Source: Plicaturopsis crispa FD-325 SS-3
Lineage: Eukaryota; Basidiomycota; Agaricomycetes; Amylocorticiales; Amylocorticiaceae
Direction: 5' to 3'
NCBI GenBank assembly: GCA_000827205.1
Contig: KN832556.1
Coordinates: forward strand, 1,978,969-2,042,968
DNA length: 64,000 bases
In this document: positions 44,355 to 58,421 of the stretch, in pieces
Layout of the letters: every line of letters starts with the position of its first letter
How positions within the stretch are numbered: position 1 is the first letter of the stretch
The notes under the pieces: generated by a model
Seen by the model: the letters and a program-made list of their open reading frames with translations, nothing else
What the model was told of the DNA's origin: nothing
The model's database searches: none
Made by a program: the position numbers and the translations under genes

Positions 44355-46592
44355 CGTTTATACAAAAAGAGTGTCGATGTGATAGGAAAAAAGAGTACCA
44401 GCAGGAGCTCGTTGATGTCGAATAGTGCTCTACGTCGTTGCGCACGGTGAGCTCGACGTTGCGAACGATGAGCTCTTAGGCTGTTGTGGTCGTGGTACTC
44501 GGTCAAGAAGGGGAGGGTATCGTGAGTTCCGGCGGCGAATATCTTGGGCTCCCTTTTGGATGCCACCGCGGACCGTGGGAATCTGTTAAACAGACGAATC
44601 AGGTGATCGCGATAATCTCCTTTTACGGAGATCGCGGAGGTATTTCGCCCAAAATCAGAGGGAGTATTTTTTTCTTCCCTTTTTTCATCGCCGTTGCACG
44701 AGGCTATCGACCGCCGCGCCCTCGTTCCCCCCATCACTATGGCGATTCTGCCTCCGTCTCCTCTGCCGGAGCCGTCGTCCCAGGGCGGCATTGTCCGTGC
44801 ACAATAATTTATCTCTCGTTTATTTTGTTCTTGCCTTGTACATGCCGCCACAAAAGCGCCCTCCGACAAGGCGCTAGGGCCCTGACAACGTCGTTACAGC
44901 AAGCGCTTCAATATATGCGCGGTCTTCTCGTAGACAATGGCGGAACAATTGACTGCGAGACACCGCAGCTTCCTGCGGCGCGTCGCTTTGCACTTTTAAT
45001 ATATACAGGTACACGACCGTCGCTCGTCGTCACCGAGACTGTATAGACGTCGGTCTCGGTGGCACCCGTTGATAATTTGCTATCTTCGAGGATAGCGCTC
45101 TTCATTGTTGGAAGGTCATTGTAGTACGTAACTCAAAGCAGTGGGCGCTTGGGGACGCGCCCATACCTGACCACAAATAAAGCAGTATACAATATTGCAG
45201 CTTCAGGGACACGCAGCAATAAGGTTTTCTTTCCAAGGATCTTCCCGACCGACCTTGGTTTCTGTCAACCCTGACTGTGGCCAACGACTTCGAATTCAAG
45301 ATGTGATTTTGGGTTATTACAGTATGTGCCTACTTGTGGCTACTTGTGGCAGACAGTGGCATACTTACCTCCCGCGTGTAACCGTGCTCATTACTTTGTG
45401 TGAGACGCTGACGAAGATGATATCCTGTGCGGTCGTTCAGGACGCGTCCCTACGCGTCTCCGCTTGACTCCGCTAGCGCTTGAAGTCTTCCCGTCGGCGG
45501 CCTAGCCCTCTCCAAATTGAGGTCCAGGAGTCAGGGCGCCGTGCCAGTGTGCCACACACACACTCCCACAAGTACCTCACTCTCATAACCCTAGCGCATA
45601 GCCGTCGGGTGAGTCCACGGTCACGTACTAGTATTCTTACGCCGAGCTGGCGCTGAACATTGAAATCCCCAGTGACGACGCAGACGAGAAATTCAGTCCC
45701 GTGGGCTCGTATACTTATCCTCGCCTGGAGTGTATGCGGGTAGCGCTGGACACAATGGAACATCGCCGGTTTTTACAGTCAGGCATGTGCACCGCCGTCG
45801 GCTTAGTCCATGGTATCATTCTTACCCTGAACTTGCGATGAATGTTGACAGAAATCCGTAGTGACGAGGCAGACGAGATATTCAATTCTTGGGCTTGGAC
45901 ACTTATCCTCGTATAACGTATACGCGCCGGGCAGCGCTATATGGGACATCGCAGATTTTTACAGTCAGGACCCGACTCGGAGACGCGACTCGCCGATACT
46001 TGTGGTTGATATTGCGGAGACTGAGCGAAATATGATATAGCCGTTGCGTGACTGGGCATCTGGAGAGGGTCTCAGAAAGAAAGGGATTTTGACGCCCCTC
46101 GTTATCGAGTGGTTCGCTACTGGCTTCCAATCGTTGTGAATTGTCTGACTCGTAGGGTTATCTGAAGTCGCAATACGCCTCGTCTTGTATGTCTACTATG
46201 CTCCGGAATATTCTCAATGATCATCTATTGAATCTTTCTCGCATATGTACGTCCGTACATCCATCGAGGACCAATGGACGACTACCTGGCCGAAGCCCCT
46301 CCCGAGGAGTATTTTCCGGTACAATGAAATTCGCAATGAAATCTGGCGGACTGCAACCTCCAATGGTCAAACATGTAGATTGTCTAGTATAACATCCATG
46401 ACCAATAACAAGTAATAAAAGTTAGGATCAAAGCTGCCGTTGAGGGTATCGAGTGCGGGTATGCGAAGCTTGTGGTGGTATCCGGTCTGGACGGTGTCCC
46501 ACTGTGAGCTATTCAACGAAACCGACGAATATTATACATGTACGCACGGAATGCCATTTTGGTCAGAGAACGACGGGCAGATTTGACTGGTG
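44355..46592. other. 2.2 kb gene-poor region with a diverged tandem duplication
   Basis: The first few hundred bases are the Wee1 upstream region. Frames at 44486-45046 (+) and 44908-45105 (-) lack motifs. At 45640-45970 two diverged copies of a block of about 145 bp lie in tandem. No gene is called. Confidence 0.45.
45640..45972. repeat. Diverged tandem duplication, unit about 145 bp
   Basis: Copy one (about 45643-45786) and copy two (about 45826-45970) share matching words in the same order: GAAATCC, AGTGACGA, GCAGACGAGA, ACTTATCCTCG, GCAGCGCT/GTAGCGCT, GGAACATCG/GGGACATCG and TTTTTACAGTCAGG. Both read a peptide like EIPSDDADEKF or EIRSDEADEIF, then diverge. They may be remains of duplicated exons of a lost gene. 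Confidence 0.6.
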
Positions 46593-47688
46593 TTACTCTG
46601 GACAAAGACGCGACACGTTAAAGGACAGCGTTTGGCGATTCGGAGATGAAATACTCACGAAGGGGTCTGCCGGACAACAGGCACTGTAGAGAGGTCAGAC
46701 TCCGGTTATACGTCGAAGAATGACGAGAGGTATCCGGTAACGACGCTCACCTTGTGCCAAGAATAGCCTCACTTCCTACTGCGGCAGCCTCCTTTGACCC
46801 TGGCCAATCGGGATTGCAGTCCACGCTTTCATAGCTGACGTTCCATACACCGAAGTCCTGGCGCCAGGCTATCGTTAGCACGGTTTGCCGACCTCATGAA
46901 GGGATAAAATGGGCTTTTACAGTATAGCCTTCATGAATGTTGAAAAATTAGATCCACTTCCGTAACGAGAATACCAGGAAGTAAACTCACCGTATAGTGT
47001 TGCGTTAGACGGGAAAAAGTCGTCCGGGATGGCTGGAGAGGGAAACGCCAGGTCAAAGTTGATGTACGCGCCTCCTCTACCAATTCCGATAGAAGTTAGG
47101 CATTATATCCATATTGTTGCGTATATTAAAAACGACATACGGGTTCGTTTTCTCCGTCGTCGCACCACACCAACCTGCAGAAGAAAATTAGACCGTGAAG
47201 ATATCGGAACTTTTGTCTGACCCGTACCGTTCTCCAAGAAAGGACACAAATCCGTTACTTTCACCACAACGGATTTCGTGACCGTCGGATAAAAGGGAGG
47301 GTCCGACAAAAACGTATTCAGCAGCGTTAAATTGAAGCAACGGCCACAGCCCGGCCCGTATGATGTGCTAGAGCCTATTAGGACATATTAGCGAAGGCTC
47401 GAGAGTGCATGAAGAGGTGCAGACGGACCGAACGCGTACTGCGACATGGCGGCTGTCGCGTAATGTGTACTCGCGGGAGTGCATCCGCACGATGCTATGA
47501 GTAAAGTAGCGTCAGTACTCGAACCAAAACGCCAATGTGTGATGCGTACCGACGAAGTCTAGCGGTATGGTATAGTGTGTCATGGTCGCCGTTCCGTTGG
47601 GGGCATACTGGATCCACTGCGCTGCCACGGTGTCTACCAGCAGTAGCACAACCGCGAGGGCGCACGCGAGGAATAGATATATCGACAT
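46593..47688 (-). CDS. GH45 endoglucanase (subfamily C-like), secreted
   Basis: The start at 47688 gives a signal peptide, MSIYLFLACALAVVLLLVDT, with cleavage near VAAQ. The mature part reads QWIQYAPNGTATMTHYTIPL, then VASCGCTPASTHYATAAMSQ, YAFGSSTSYGPGCGRCFNLT, VTKSVVVKVTDLCPFLENG, WCGATTEKTNPGGAYINFDL and AFPSPAIPDDFFPSNATLYG. CGRCF, VVKVTDLCP and the FD acid are the double-psi barrel features of GH45 subfamily C. N-glycosylation sites are present. It should cut beta-1,4-glucan outside the cell. The 3' end is less sure: a last intron and the tail ACCPADPFVSISSP and stop at 46593 are read by eye. It is divergent from MDE1 with 259 bp between starts. Confidence 0.75.
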
Positions 47689-47947
47689 GGTCAAGTCTGA
47701 CGATGCATGGGCCGCCGGGGTATATGTAGGTCCTGGGATATCCACGGTACAAAGACAAGTACTTACAACGGTGAGTACAAAACAAAGTTCCCAGAGTAAT
47801 TTTAGAGCAGCAGGATGTAAATAGGTAGCCACGTGCGTTCTGAGATTGACGCGATCCCGAGGCTGCAGCTCGAATTCGGTAAGTACAACTTTGATAAAAC
47901 CTTTCTCTCCATCGGATTCATTCCTTGTTCTCCACGACACACAGGCC
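47689..47947. promoter_or_regulatory. Divergent promoter region between GH45 and MDE1
   Basis: Only 259 bp separate the two start codons, so the regulatory parts of a secreted cellulase gene and a methionine-salvage gene must share or adjoin here. No defined binding site was recognised. Confidence 0.5.
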
Positions 47948-49093
47948 ATGGGATCTGTAAATACCGACGCGGATGCGCTAGTTATCTCAACTGACCCTCT
48001 CCACGTCAGTTCCTTCAGTTTGGCGTTATGTCGTAGTAGACTGACACCAAGAACAGCCTGCAAATCTAATCCCTGAGCTGTGCAGATCCTTCTACCAGCT
48101 CGGATGGGTCACAGGCACAGGCGGCGGAATATGTATTCGCGAAGGGTACGCCACCTCTCCCAAACCATCCACCATTGCACGTACTCACAAGCCCTATAAA
48201 ATACAGTGACAAAGTCTACCTCGCCCCGTCCGGTGTGCAGAAAGAACGCATCGCGAACCTAGACCTCTTCGTCGTCCCGTACCCCCGGCCACCTCCCAGC
48301 TCGCCAGACACGTTCCTCCGGCGACCGCCCCCGGAACGCAACCTGACCGAATCGCAGTGCACGCCGTTGTTCTGGAACGCGTTCGACCTAAGGGGGGCGG
48401 GGAGTTGCATCCATACGCACTCCCAGAATGCGGTCATGGCCACCTTGCTGTGGGAGGGGCCTGTGTTCCGTATTTCTCATCAGGTGGGTGCCATTAGACA
48501 TAGCCCGCACCGGACCAGCATCTCTAACAATTTATTCAGGAGGTAAATCGTGCATTACACAGCGTGAACTGTATCTTAATCGTCGCGCAACCACATAGAT
48601 GATAAAGGGCGTACGAGTGGGCGGGACGGGTCGCGCCCTCTCCTACCTCGACACTCTGGAACTACCCATAATCGAGAACACGCCGCACGAGGAGGACCTC
48701 CGGGAGAGCATGGCTGAGGCTATGAAGAACTACCCCGAGGCCGCTGGGATTCTCGTGCGCCGACATGGGGTATACGTTTGGGGTGCGTTGCGAGTATACG
48801 ATCTGTGGCGGTATAGTTGGACTGACTGGTCAACTGCAGGACTTGATTGGCAGAAGGCAAAAACCCAAACCGAAGTAAGTGGCCTCGATATCCATCAATG
48901 TGTATCATGATTGACCGCCTCGATTTTCCAGTGCCTCGACTATCTATTCGAGATAGCAGTTAAGATGAGGCTAGCTGGCCTCCCTACTGTGTTAGGTGAG
49001 AGCGCTGCAGCGACGGGGAAACATGGTGCCTCGGATCATGTCTGTCACTGTGGTAAGCGGTACAGTCTAAGTCAGGGTAACCGCAGGGTCTGA
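47948..49093 (+). CDS. MDE1: Methylthioribulose-1-phosphate dehydratase (Mde1/MtnB)
   Basis: A zinc enzyme of the methionine salvage pathway, class II aldolase fold, cytosolic. Blocks in order: [49 protein letters not shown], then [20 protein letters not shown] (His-Thr-His zinc ligands) and [51 protein letters not shown] (third His) and [18 protein letters not shown] follow. The Glu of HQ-E-MIKG, conserved in the family, is on a 3-nt exon (48540-48542) between two 56-nt introns. Exon edges read: 47948 start, introns after DPLH, IREG, HQ, E, VYVWG and TQTE. The C-terminal 20 residues may belong to intron sequence. Confidence 0.9.
48540..48542 (+). other. 3-nt microexon of MDE1
   Basis: The triplet GAG lies between an acceptor (TTTATTCAG) and a donor (GTAAAT). 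The introns at 48484-48539 and 48543-48598 are each 56 nt. It supplies the Glu between ISHQ and MIKG that the family always has. No single intron can supply it, because ATG at 48599 is preceded by ACATAG. Confidence 0.75.
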
Positions 49094-49385
49094 TGAGTTG
49101 TTACAGAACACCACTAGTGCGCAATGATGAGGCAGGTTCTGTCGGCTGGTGGATGAAAGATCGGGAAACGTTGTAACATCGGAAGTAAATTGTTGTATGT
49201 ACCCACCTAAATATCTAGATATTGTTTGACAGCCTGGCAATGCCATTTTCACAACGTCCATGTGTATCGCAAACCATTACCACCAAAGCACTACACTAGC
49301 ATACACTAAAAATACAGCACTACATAAAATACACCCAACAGCTCAACACCATACCACCACCTCGCCACTCAGGACCAACAAAATC

Positions 49386-49664
49386 ACTCCTGCTGCAACC
49401 TTTCCGTTCACTCCTGCTGCAGCCTCTCCGCTCACTCCTGCTGCAACCGCCCCGCTCACTCCCGCTGCAACCGCACCGCTCACTCCTGCTGCAACCGCAC
49501 CGCTCACTCCTGCTGCAACCTCTCCGCTCACTCCTGCTGCAACCTCTCCGCTCACTCCTGCTGCAACCGCCCCGCTCACTCCTGCTGCAACCTCTCCGCT
49601 CACTCCTGCTGCAACCGCCCCGCTCACTCCTGCTGCAGCCTCTCCGCTCACTCCTGCTGCAGCC

Positions 49665-49666
<2 letters not shown>
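49386..49666. repeat. 24-bp minisatellite derived from the end of GCN5
   Basis: Eleven full 24-bp units plus one 17-bp unit lie head to tail. On the minus strand each unit reads like GCGGAGAGGCTGCAGCAGGA followed by GTGA, i.e. the final codons of GCN5 (AERLQQE) plus the stop. Units differ at a few sites (GAGAGG against GGGCGG). The real stop lies at 49665-49667, so the array is just downstream of the coding end. On the plus strand it reads an open TPAATSPL repeat, which is a by-product. Confidence 0.92.
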
Positions 49667-52146
<2,480 letters not shown>

Positions 52147-52475
52147 GGTTTCATTCAGGACGGAGGTGCACGCAATGGGTGAGATTGTCGAGGTGGAAAG
52201 CAAGAAAGATGGGAAAGCCCCTGAGTCACGAGCAGTGTTACACGTCTGAAATACTTGCGCGTCGAAGGGACGTCGACTCCAACTCCGTGAGACAAGTCGG
52301 TTGGAACAGGCTTATACTCGCAAGAGCTCAATCCAATATCGCGGATATAGTTGCAACAAAGACATACATAGAGCGGTGGTGTTACAAATGGCACAAACAA
52401 ATGCACGACAGTTACTTATGGTTATGGGGAATATACACACCAGTCCTTCAAAAATTAACATCGCCCACAAGCGAC
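52147..52475. other. Upstream region of GCN5
   Basis: About 330 bp between the GCN5 start and the stop of the formate dehydrogenase gene, both on the minus strand. No gene or repeat is seen. Confidence 0.5.
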
Positions 52476-53893
52476 TTAACGCTTGCCATACGCCTTCGTC
52501 TCGTACCCCTTGGCGCCGACGATGACATTCTGCGGCTCCTGCGGCTTTCCGGTGAGGTAGTTCTCCAGGATGCTCTTCGTGCCCGCGGCGTAGCGCGCCT
52601 GTGCGTCCAGGGTGGTTCCTAATTAGAAAGATCACGCATCAGAGAGGTGTTATATTCGGTATCTCTAGGGCACGGGCGTACCAGAGTAATGAGGCACCAT
52701 GCCGTTACCGCCGCCGAGGGGGTTCTTCATGGTGCGCCAGACGTGGTCTTTGGGCGCCGGCTGCACGTTCCATACGTCTCCGGAGTAGCCTGGGTATGTC
52801 TCGTAAGGGATTGAAGAGCGAATGTCCGTCCTCAGGGAACGCACCGTTGATTTGGCCGCTCTTAAGAGCAGCAGCGACAGCATCCTTATCGCAAATCGCA
52901 CCGCGAGCAGTGTTAACAAGCCACGCGCCCTTCTTAAAATGCTTCAACAACTCCGCATTCACCAGCCCCCTCGTGCCCTCATGCAGCGGGCAGTTAACCA
53001 CAACCACATCGCACTGCGACACGAAATCGTTCAGGTCCTCCACGCGGCGCGCCTTGACGGCCTTCGCAGCGGCCTCGGGCAGGGGCGCGTAGTCGTAGTA
53101 GAGCAGCTCCTTGGGGTCGAAGGGGAGGAGGCGCTGGAGGACGCGGTACCCGATACGCCCCGCGCCGATGGTCCCGATGGTCTTCGCCTCGAGATCGTAC
53201 GCGTTCCGCGCGATGTCCGAGACTTGCCAGTCCCCACGCTCGATCATCTGTTGTTATTCCTAATTTTAGCACGCGCGGGGGAAGGAAAATGACACAGTGC
53301 AAAAATACCTCGTGGGCGGGGACGAAGTTGCGGACGAGGAGGAGGACGGACATGACGACGTGCTCTGCGACGGAGACGACGTTCGAGCCGGACACTTCCA
53401 GGACCTGGATGTGGCGCTCGACGGCGGCGTCGAGGTCGACGTGGTCGGAGCCGACGCCGGCGGTGATGCAGATCTTTAGGTTCTTGGCTTTCTCGATGAG
53501 GTCACGGGTGAGGTAGCCGGGGTGGAAGGGCGTGGTAATTAACACCTCGGCCTGTGGAAATTATATGTCAATTGCGGCAAGCCATTGAAGTGCGCGGAAA
53601 CGTACGTCGACTATGTGCTTTTGGAAGTCGCTATCGGGCCCCTCTTTGTCGCTCGACACCTACAAGGGAAATGAGCGGCCGTTTATTGGAAAACAACTAA
53701 ATTAAACGTACGACAAAGGTGTGGCCTTGCGATTCAAGCCATTCACGGATACCGAGCTGGTTTTCGACCGTACCGAGCAGACGGGGCTCTTCCACTGCGG
53801 CTTGGAAGCCGTTGTAAAGGATAGCTAGAACCTGGCAAACACAGTTCAGCCCCCCTGTAGTCCGCTGCCACTCCAGAATTTATTTACCTTCAT
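52476..53893 (-). CDS. FDH1: NAD-dependent formate dehydrogenase
   Basis: Oxidises formate to CO2 with NAD, in the cytosol. The first coding exon is only ATGAAG (53888-53893); then [20 protein letters not shown] and [17 protein letters not shown]. Substrate domain: [57 protein letters not shown]. Cofactor domain: [20 protein letters not shown] with GxGxxG, then [13 protein letters not shown] and [20 protein letters not shown] with the catalytic Arg. [20 protein letters not shown] and MVPHYSGT supply the Gln and His pair of the active site. The end reads [15 protein letters not shown]. Eight or so exons. Length near 360 is normal. It may handle formate from oxalate or C1 metabolism. Confidence 0.95.
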
Positions 53894-54849
53894 ATTGTGG
53901 ATAAGACGTGGGGGCGGTGAGGGACTGTGTTGAGCGAGGGGGTTGAGTGGTGTCGAGATGGACCGGGGAAAGGGATTTATATACGGTCGGCGCTGGTCAT
54001 GGGGAAAAACGAAGAGTCCGTCGAGTGTGGGTGCGGACCGTGGGGCAAGGGCAACCGACCAAAAGCCCCTGGTTCCAAGTCCCTCGAGCCGGATGACGCC
54101 GATGCTCGTTCTCCAATCTTGCCTCTTTCGCGTTTCCACTTGCGCCCGAAAACGCGTTCATAGATGCATCACGTGGCCCGTGCCTCCTGTTCTCCCCGCA
54201 TTCTCCCCACATCTCGCCCCGATGCAGACGGAAATCAGCGCACAATGTAGATTTGACCGGAACTCGCCTGCTTTGGGATAATCCGGGGAATGGTCCTCCG
54301 AGAATGGCCGAGTGCGTCGCGAAGACTATATTTCCTGCCGTCGGTTGATAGCCTGCGGTTAGTACCCGGTCAGTCATCTCTGCTCGACGAGACACCATGT
54401 GGGGTGCTCATCGCGCGGGTGATCCCTGCTTGCGGACTGCTCTCGGACTCGTTAACCACACGGATGACTGCGGAGGGTACAGGAAAGGCCTTGGAAAGAA
54501 AATGGCCATTTGGACAAGCTCTCAGACGTGAGAGTCGTCTGACCATACGTTTTGGCGTTACTGGTCCCCACCCATCAACGGCGCAGGACTGCTTCCAAAG
54601 TAAAAGCATGCATGACCTCCCGGATCTCAAGGCCAAGGGAGCCAACTACAAGTGTGCATTGTGATGGGAGAATTAGAATGGAACGAATGTCTGTGATAAG
54701 TCACGAGTGTACTCAAGGGTGTTCAGCTCGTAGCCTCTTGCGGATGGAGGAAATTTGTGCGGGTTGCTGATAAGCATATATCCAAGCGCTCTGCTATTAC
54801 AACCTTCTCTACCCCCGCCTCTCCGCGCATAAGTTAAGGTAAAGCTGCA
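53894..54849. promoter_or_regulatory. Upstream region of FDH1, 0.95 kb
   Basis: No gene is recognised between the FDH1 start and the BAG gene stop. Just upstream of the start the plus strand reads TTTATATA (about 53975), giving TATATAAA on the FDH1 strand some 80 bp from ATG, which is a plausible TATA box. The rest has only short frames. Confidence 0.45.
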
Positions 54850-55634
54850 TTACGCACCGTCCCGCCCTCTCCACCCTCCGTCCAGCCGATCCAGCAACCC
54901 CTGCACCTCCTTAACCGCACCCTTCCTCTCCCTCCTCGCGTCCTCCCACCCGCCCTCCGAATTAATCGCATCCAGCCGCAGCAGGCTCTGCAGCAGGAGC
55001 TCCGCAAGGCGCGTGTGCTCCTGCGCGGGCGTCGGCGCGGGCGCGTAGTGCACAGGCCGCGGCGGCGCGGGCTCGGACGGGGGGTGCTGCGCGGGGAGCG
55101 AGTGCAGGAAGACGTCCACGCAGGGGAGGAGCGTGGAGCGGACGTTGCCGAGCTCGGAGTGGATGGCGGCGATGGTGCTCTGCTCGGTGGGCGCGGCGGG
55201 TTTGGGTTTGGGCGTCGCGGGGAGGGGTTTGGAGGTGGACGTGTTGTTGGGGCCGGGGGGAGGGCCGGAGGGGAGGAGGGCGATGGTGGATTTGTCACGG
55301 ATGCCGTAGGCGGATACTGTCACAAGAAATGCATTAGAGAGAGTCGTGGATGCCGACGTCGCAGCCCACCAGAACATGGACCCGACTAAACGACACTCAC
55401 TAGGGGCATTATCGTCGCGCATAACAGCGCCCGAGTGAATCAGTTTAAACCCATCCGGTGGAAGATGTGTGTACTCCGCCAGGGAGCGGCGCAGTGTTTT
55501 GAGGGGCGTATCCGGAGGCGGGAGGGTGAGGTGTAACCTGCGCCGCCGTCCGTCCCCAGTCAGTCCGCAAGCCCGTCCCATCGAACCCAATGAGGGACGC
55601 ACCGTTCTCGTCCCCACTTTACGAGGATCGTCAT
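54850..55634 (-). CDS. BAG-family Hsp70 cochaperone with ubiquitin-like domain
   Basis: A small regulator that releases nucleotide from Hsp70. The start at 55634 gives MTILVKWGRER, then by splice LHLTLPPPDTPLKTLRRSLA, EYTHLPPDGFKLIHSGAVMR, DDNAP and, after another intron, VSAYGIRDKSTIALLPSG. This is a ubiquitin-like fold. A Pro-rich linker follows. The C-terminal BAG helices read STIAAIHSELGNVRSTLLPC, VDVFLHSLPAQ, LAELLLQSLLRLDAINSEGG and WEDARRERKGAVKEVQGLLD, with the Arg/Lys-Glu pattern of the BAG contact helix. About 200 residues. Two introns, both in the ubiquitin-like part. Confidence 0.85.
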
Positions 55635-58421
55635 TTTCTTGCTTTCGTTGTCCTTGCGTGCGCGTGCGGTGCTGGCGGAAACGCGTGAATAGAGGACGCG
55701 GGCGACGATGAGGAGCGCGAGCGCAACTGTTGTTTTTCTTGAGTATCAGGCGACGACTGTAGAGTGGAAGGCTGTGTAGGTATGACTGACCGGCGTGGAG
55801 AGGGGCGAACAGGATGGGCAGATTGTCGAGGGCGATGTGCAAGCAATTATCAATGTCGTGCCAGTGGTGCTGTGGCGGCGTGGCGTAGTTATTTTCTGAT
55901 TATTTTTGTTACCTCTTTGCGATAAATAAATAAATAAATGCATATGCTAAGTCGACTTGGGGGTCCTCGGAAGTCCGGAGATCTTCATGCAGCGCGCCCA
56001 GGAGATCGAGTTTGCTGGGAGAGCAAGTCTCCAGAGAACCGGCGAATTCCGGGCGCTAATGGACCCTTGAACAAACAGTCCCCCGCGATCTCGGCGTCAA
56101 TTCCCATCAAAGCCGGCCACCTGGCAGGCTTCCCGCCGCTACTCAACGCCAGTGGCACTCCCGCTCGCCATTTTTCGCGGCACGACCTTTCCCGCGATGT
56201 AGAAGTCCTGTAGAAACATATACTCGACATTTTATTGCAATTTTTTATTGTCGAACGAGTGCGCTTGACATTCGTGGCGCCGACACTCAAAGTTTTGTTT
56301 TTACATAACCATTTTTGGTGTGCGCCGCCGTCGCTGCGCTCCTCAGGCCTCACTACACAGTTTGCACTTCAATCTAATATATTAAGCAGGTGACATGATG
56401 CCAGGACGACCGTCTTAAAGCTGACTTCACGACGAAACACGGCCATCGTGGTAGTACTAGTCATCTTGCTAGCAAGCAGTTGAAAGTTCAGTGGCTTGCC
56501 TTAAAAATTGACGAAAAATCGCGCCCAAAACGGAGACGAAGTATGGTAGGCTTCCTCCCTGCGTATTCATGTCCACCTCTGTTCAAGGGACACCCTTATA
56601 GCTGAAAATCCACTTTCTATATTCGAGCGGAATGTTAGCGGCGGCGCAGGGGACAGAAATTACGTCAACCGCGAAATTCCCGAACCGCTGCCGAGCGTTG
56701 CCGAACTCGCCTAGAGCACTGTTTGGTTTGATCTTGATTTGATCTCGGCGTCAATTCTCCAGAGCATGCTCTGGAGACTTGCTCTCCCAACAAACTCGAT
56801 GCCCTCAGCGCGCCACACTCCGAGGCATCGTCGACTCGGACGTGAACGCACTTACTCGTTACTATCTTCTACTTTGCGCCGTCGGAACGGTCTCGTTAAA
56901 GAAATGGAGAGTATCTACGCGCCGTGAGAGACTCCGCCCGACGTCGCGTCTCGATGGATCATATCGACATGGCCGGCACAGGCTGCGGTAGTGCACTTCC
57001 CCAAGCCAGACTCGGAGGCGCGCATTCAAGTCCTGCTCTAGTACCCGCACAATGTCCGCTACCGTGGCGTTAGGCAGCATCCGGGTGCTCTCAGCTGGCG
57101 CCATCGCGTAGTCCCGGCGGTCCATAAATACTCTGGATTGGATCAAAATCACGCTCAGGCTGCTGTTGGTAACTCCTGCTCCGTGTCCACCTATGCTAAT
57201 ACACCCTGCAGGCTGGGATTGGTATGGGAGGATGGTGCATTCAAGGAAGATTGCGGATCCTTCAGCTGCGAGACCACGTAAAAGCCTCGACAGGAGCCAA
57301 GGTTTCCCTGGCACGGCCTGCACTCCCTTCACGCAACAAAGCAAAGACTCACGACGATCATCGGTTTTAAATCTCGGGCACTCTCCTCTATTCACTACCG
57401 ACTGTACGGCTAGCTGGGTGTTGGCGCATATACCTGCATATTTTTGGTAAGTAATGTGCGTGTCTTTCACGATGTTGGTTGATCCCTTTCATGTGTATGG
57501 TGTGCAGGCTTACTCGTGGGCTTTGCGTAATTGTGTTGCAAGTTATCCTCTACACCTGCTCTACACGAGATCGATCGGGGGTCTCTTCACTCGCTGAAAG
57601 CAAGTGCTTGAGTCGCTCTGTGCTGGAATCACAGCGTTGCAAGTGCCTTGCACTGGCAGGTGATAAAATTATCCCAGATCCAGGTATGTTTCTTCTTTGA
57701 TACGGAGGCACGAAGCGCCATGTTTTTGCCTGCTTAATGATAGCGCCTCTATACAGTCCTTGGAACGCTCCCTGGACATCACATCGTGTCTGTCTCTGCG
57801 GCAGTAGCGGTGACCGGAATATTCACCAGGCCCGGACCAATTGTTAGTCGACAGGTGCAGAAAGAGTTGCAGTCTAACTGCTGTAGGACTCTGATCTGCG
57901 AAGAACGGTTCATTCTTTGGACAGGTCACAGCTGCGAAGGCATAGGACCTCTGAGTCTAATCCCGACGCTCCTCTTGTGCACCTGAGAATGGAGACGCGG
58001 TTCGCATGCCAAATCCGCTCCATGACCAGACTTGGTACGTCCTTATTGTTCACGGCGTGCAGTATGGCTGGCTGAAGACGTGTTGATGCGTAATATGAAG
58101 ACAGGATGCACGGACTATGCCGCTTGGATATGCGCGCAACACCCTGCGGACGAACCAGCACCTCGGTCAGAGGAATATCTACTGCGTCCTGCCCTTCCCT
58201 CTTGCTCCCAGCGTTCATTGTACAGTGTTTTTTGTGTAACGCGGTCCTTCATTCACCATGCGTTCGTCACCAACGACGTACGAAAATAAAAGCCGTAAAA
58301 ATAGAATAAATATGGGTGATAAGTCAGAAACGGGGTCTATGTGTAATCTGAGTTGGGGTCCCGGCTCGGAAGATGAAGTCACAGATGAATTCTGCCTGCT
58401 GCGTCTTGTCCGCTTTCCTCC
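55635..58421. other. 2.8 kb gene-poor region with inverted repeats
   Basis: No recognised gene. It begins with the BAG upstream region and an (AAAT)n run near 55920. The main feature is a pair of 45-bp inverted arms at 55992-56036 and 56769-56813. A minus-strand frame at 56862-57470 is open for 202 codons but has no motif. The last few hundred bases are the upstream region of the Pbs2-type gene. Confidence 0.45.
55992..56813. repeat. Probable non-autonomous element bounded by 45-bp inverted arms
   Basis: The arms match at 40 of 45 positions; shared core TTGGGAGAGCAAGTCTCCAG (one change). The sub-terminal word ATCTCGGCGTCAATTC occurs at both 56088-56103 and 56742-56757 in the same orientation. 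A perfect 20-bp palindrome (56757-56776) overlaps the right arm. No transposase frame and no clear target duplication were found, so it is an old fold-back element or a decayed DNA transposon. Confidence 0.5.

Noticed and set aside
56862-57470. 202-codon minus-strand frame
   Set aside because: No motif, mixed composition and no plausible start context; left as unassigned.
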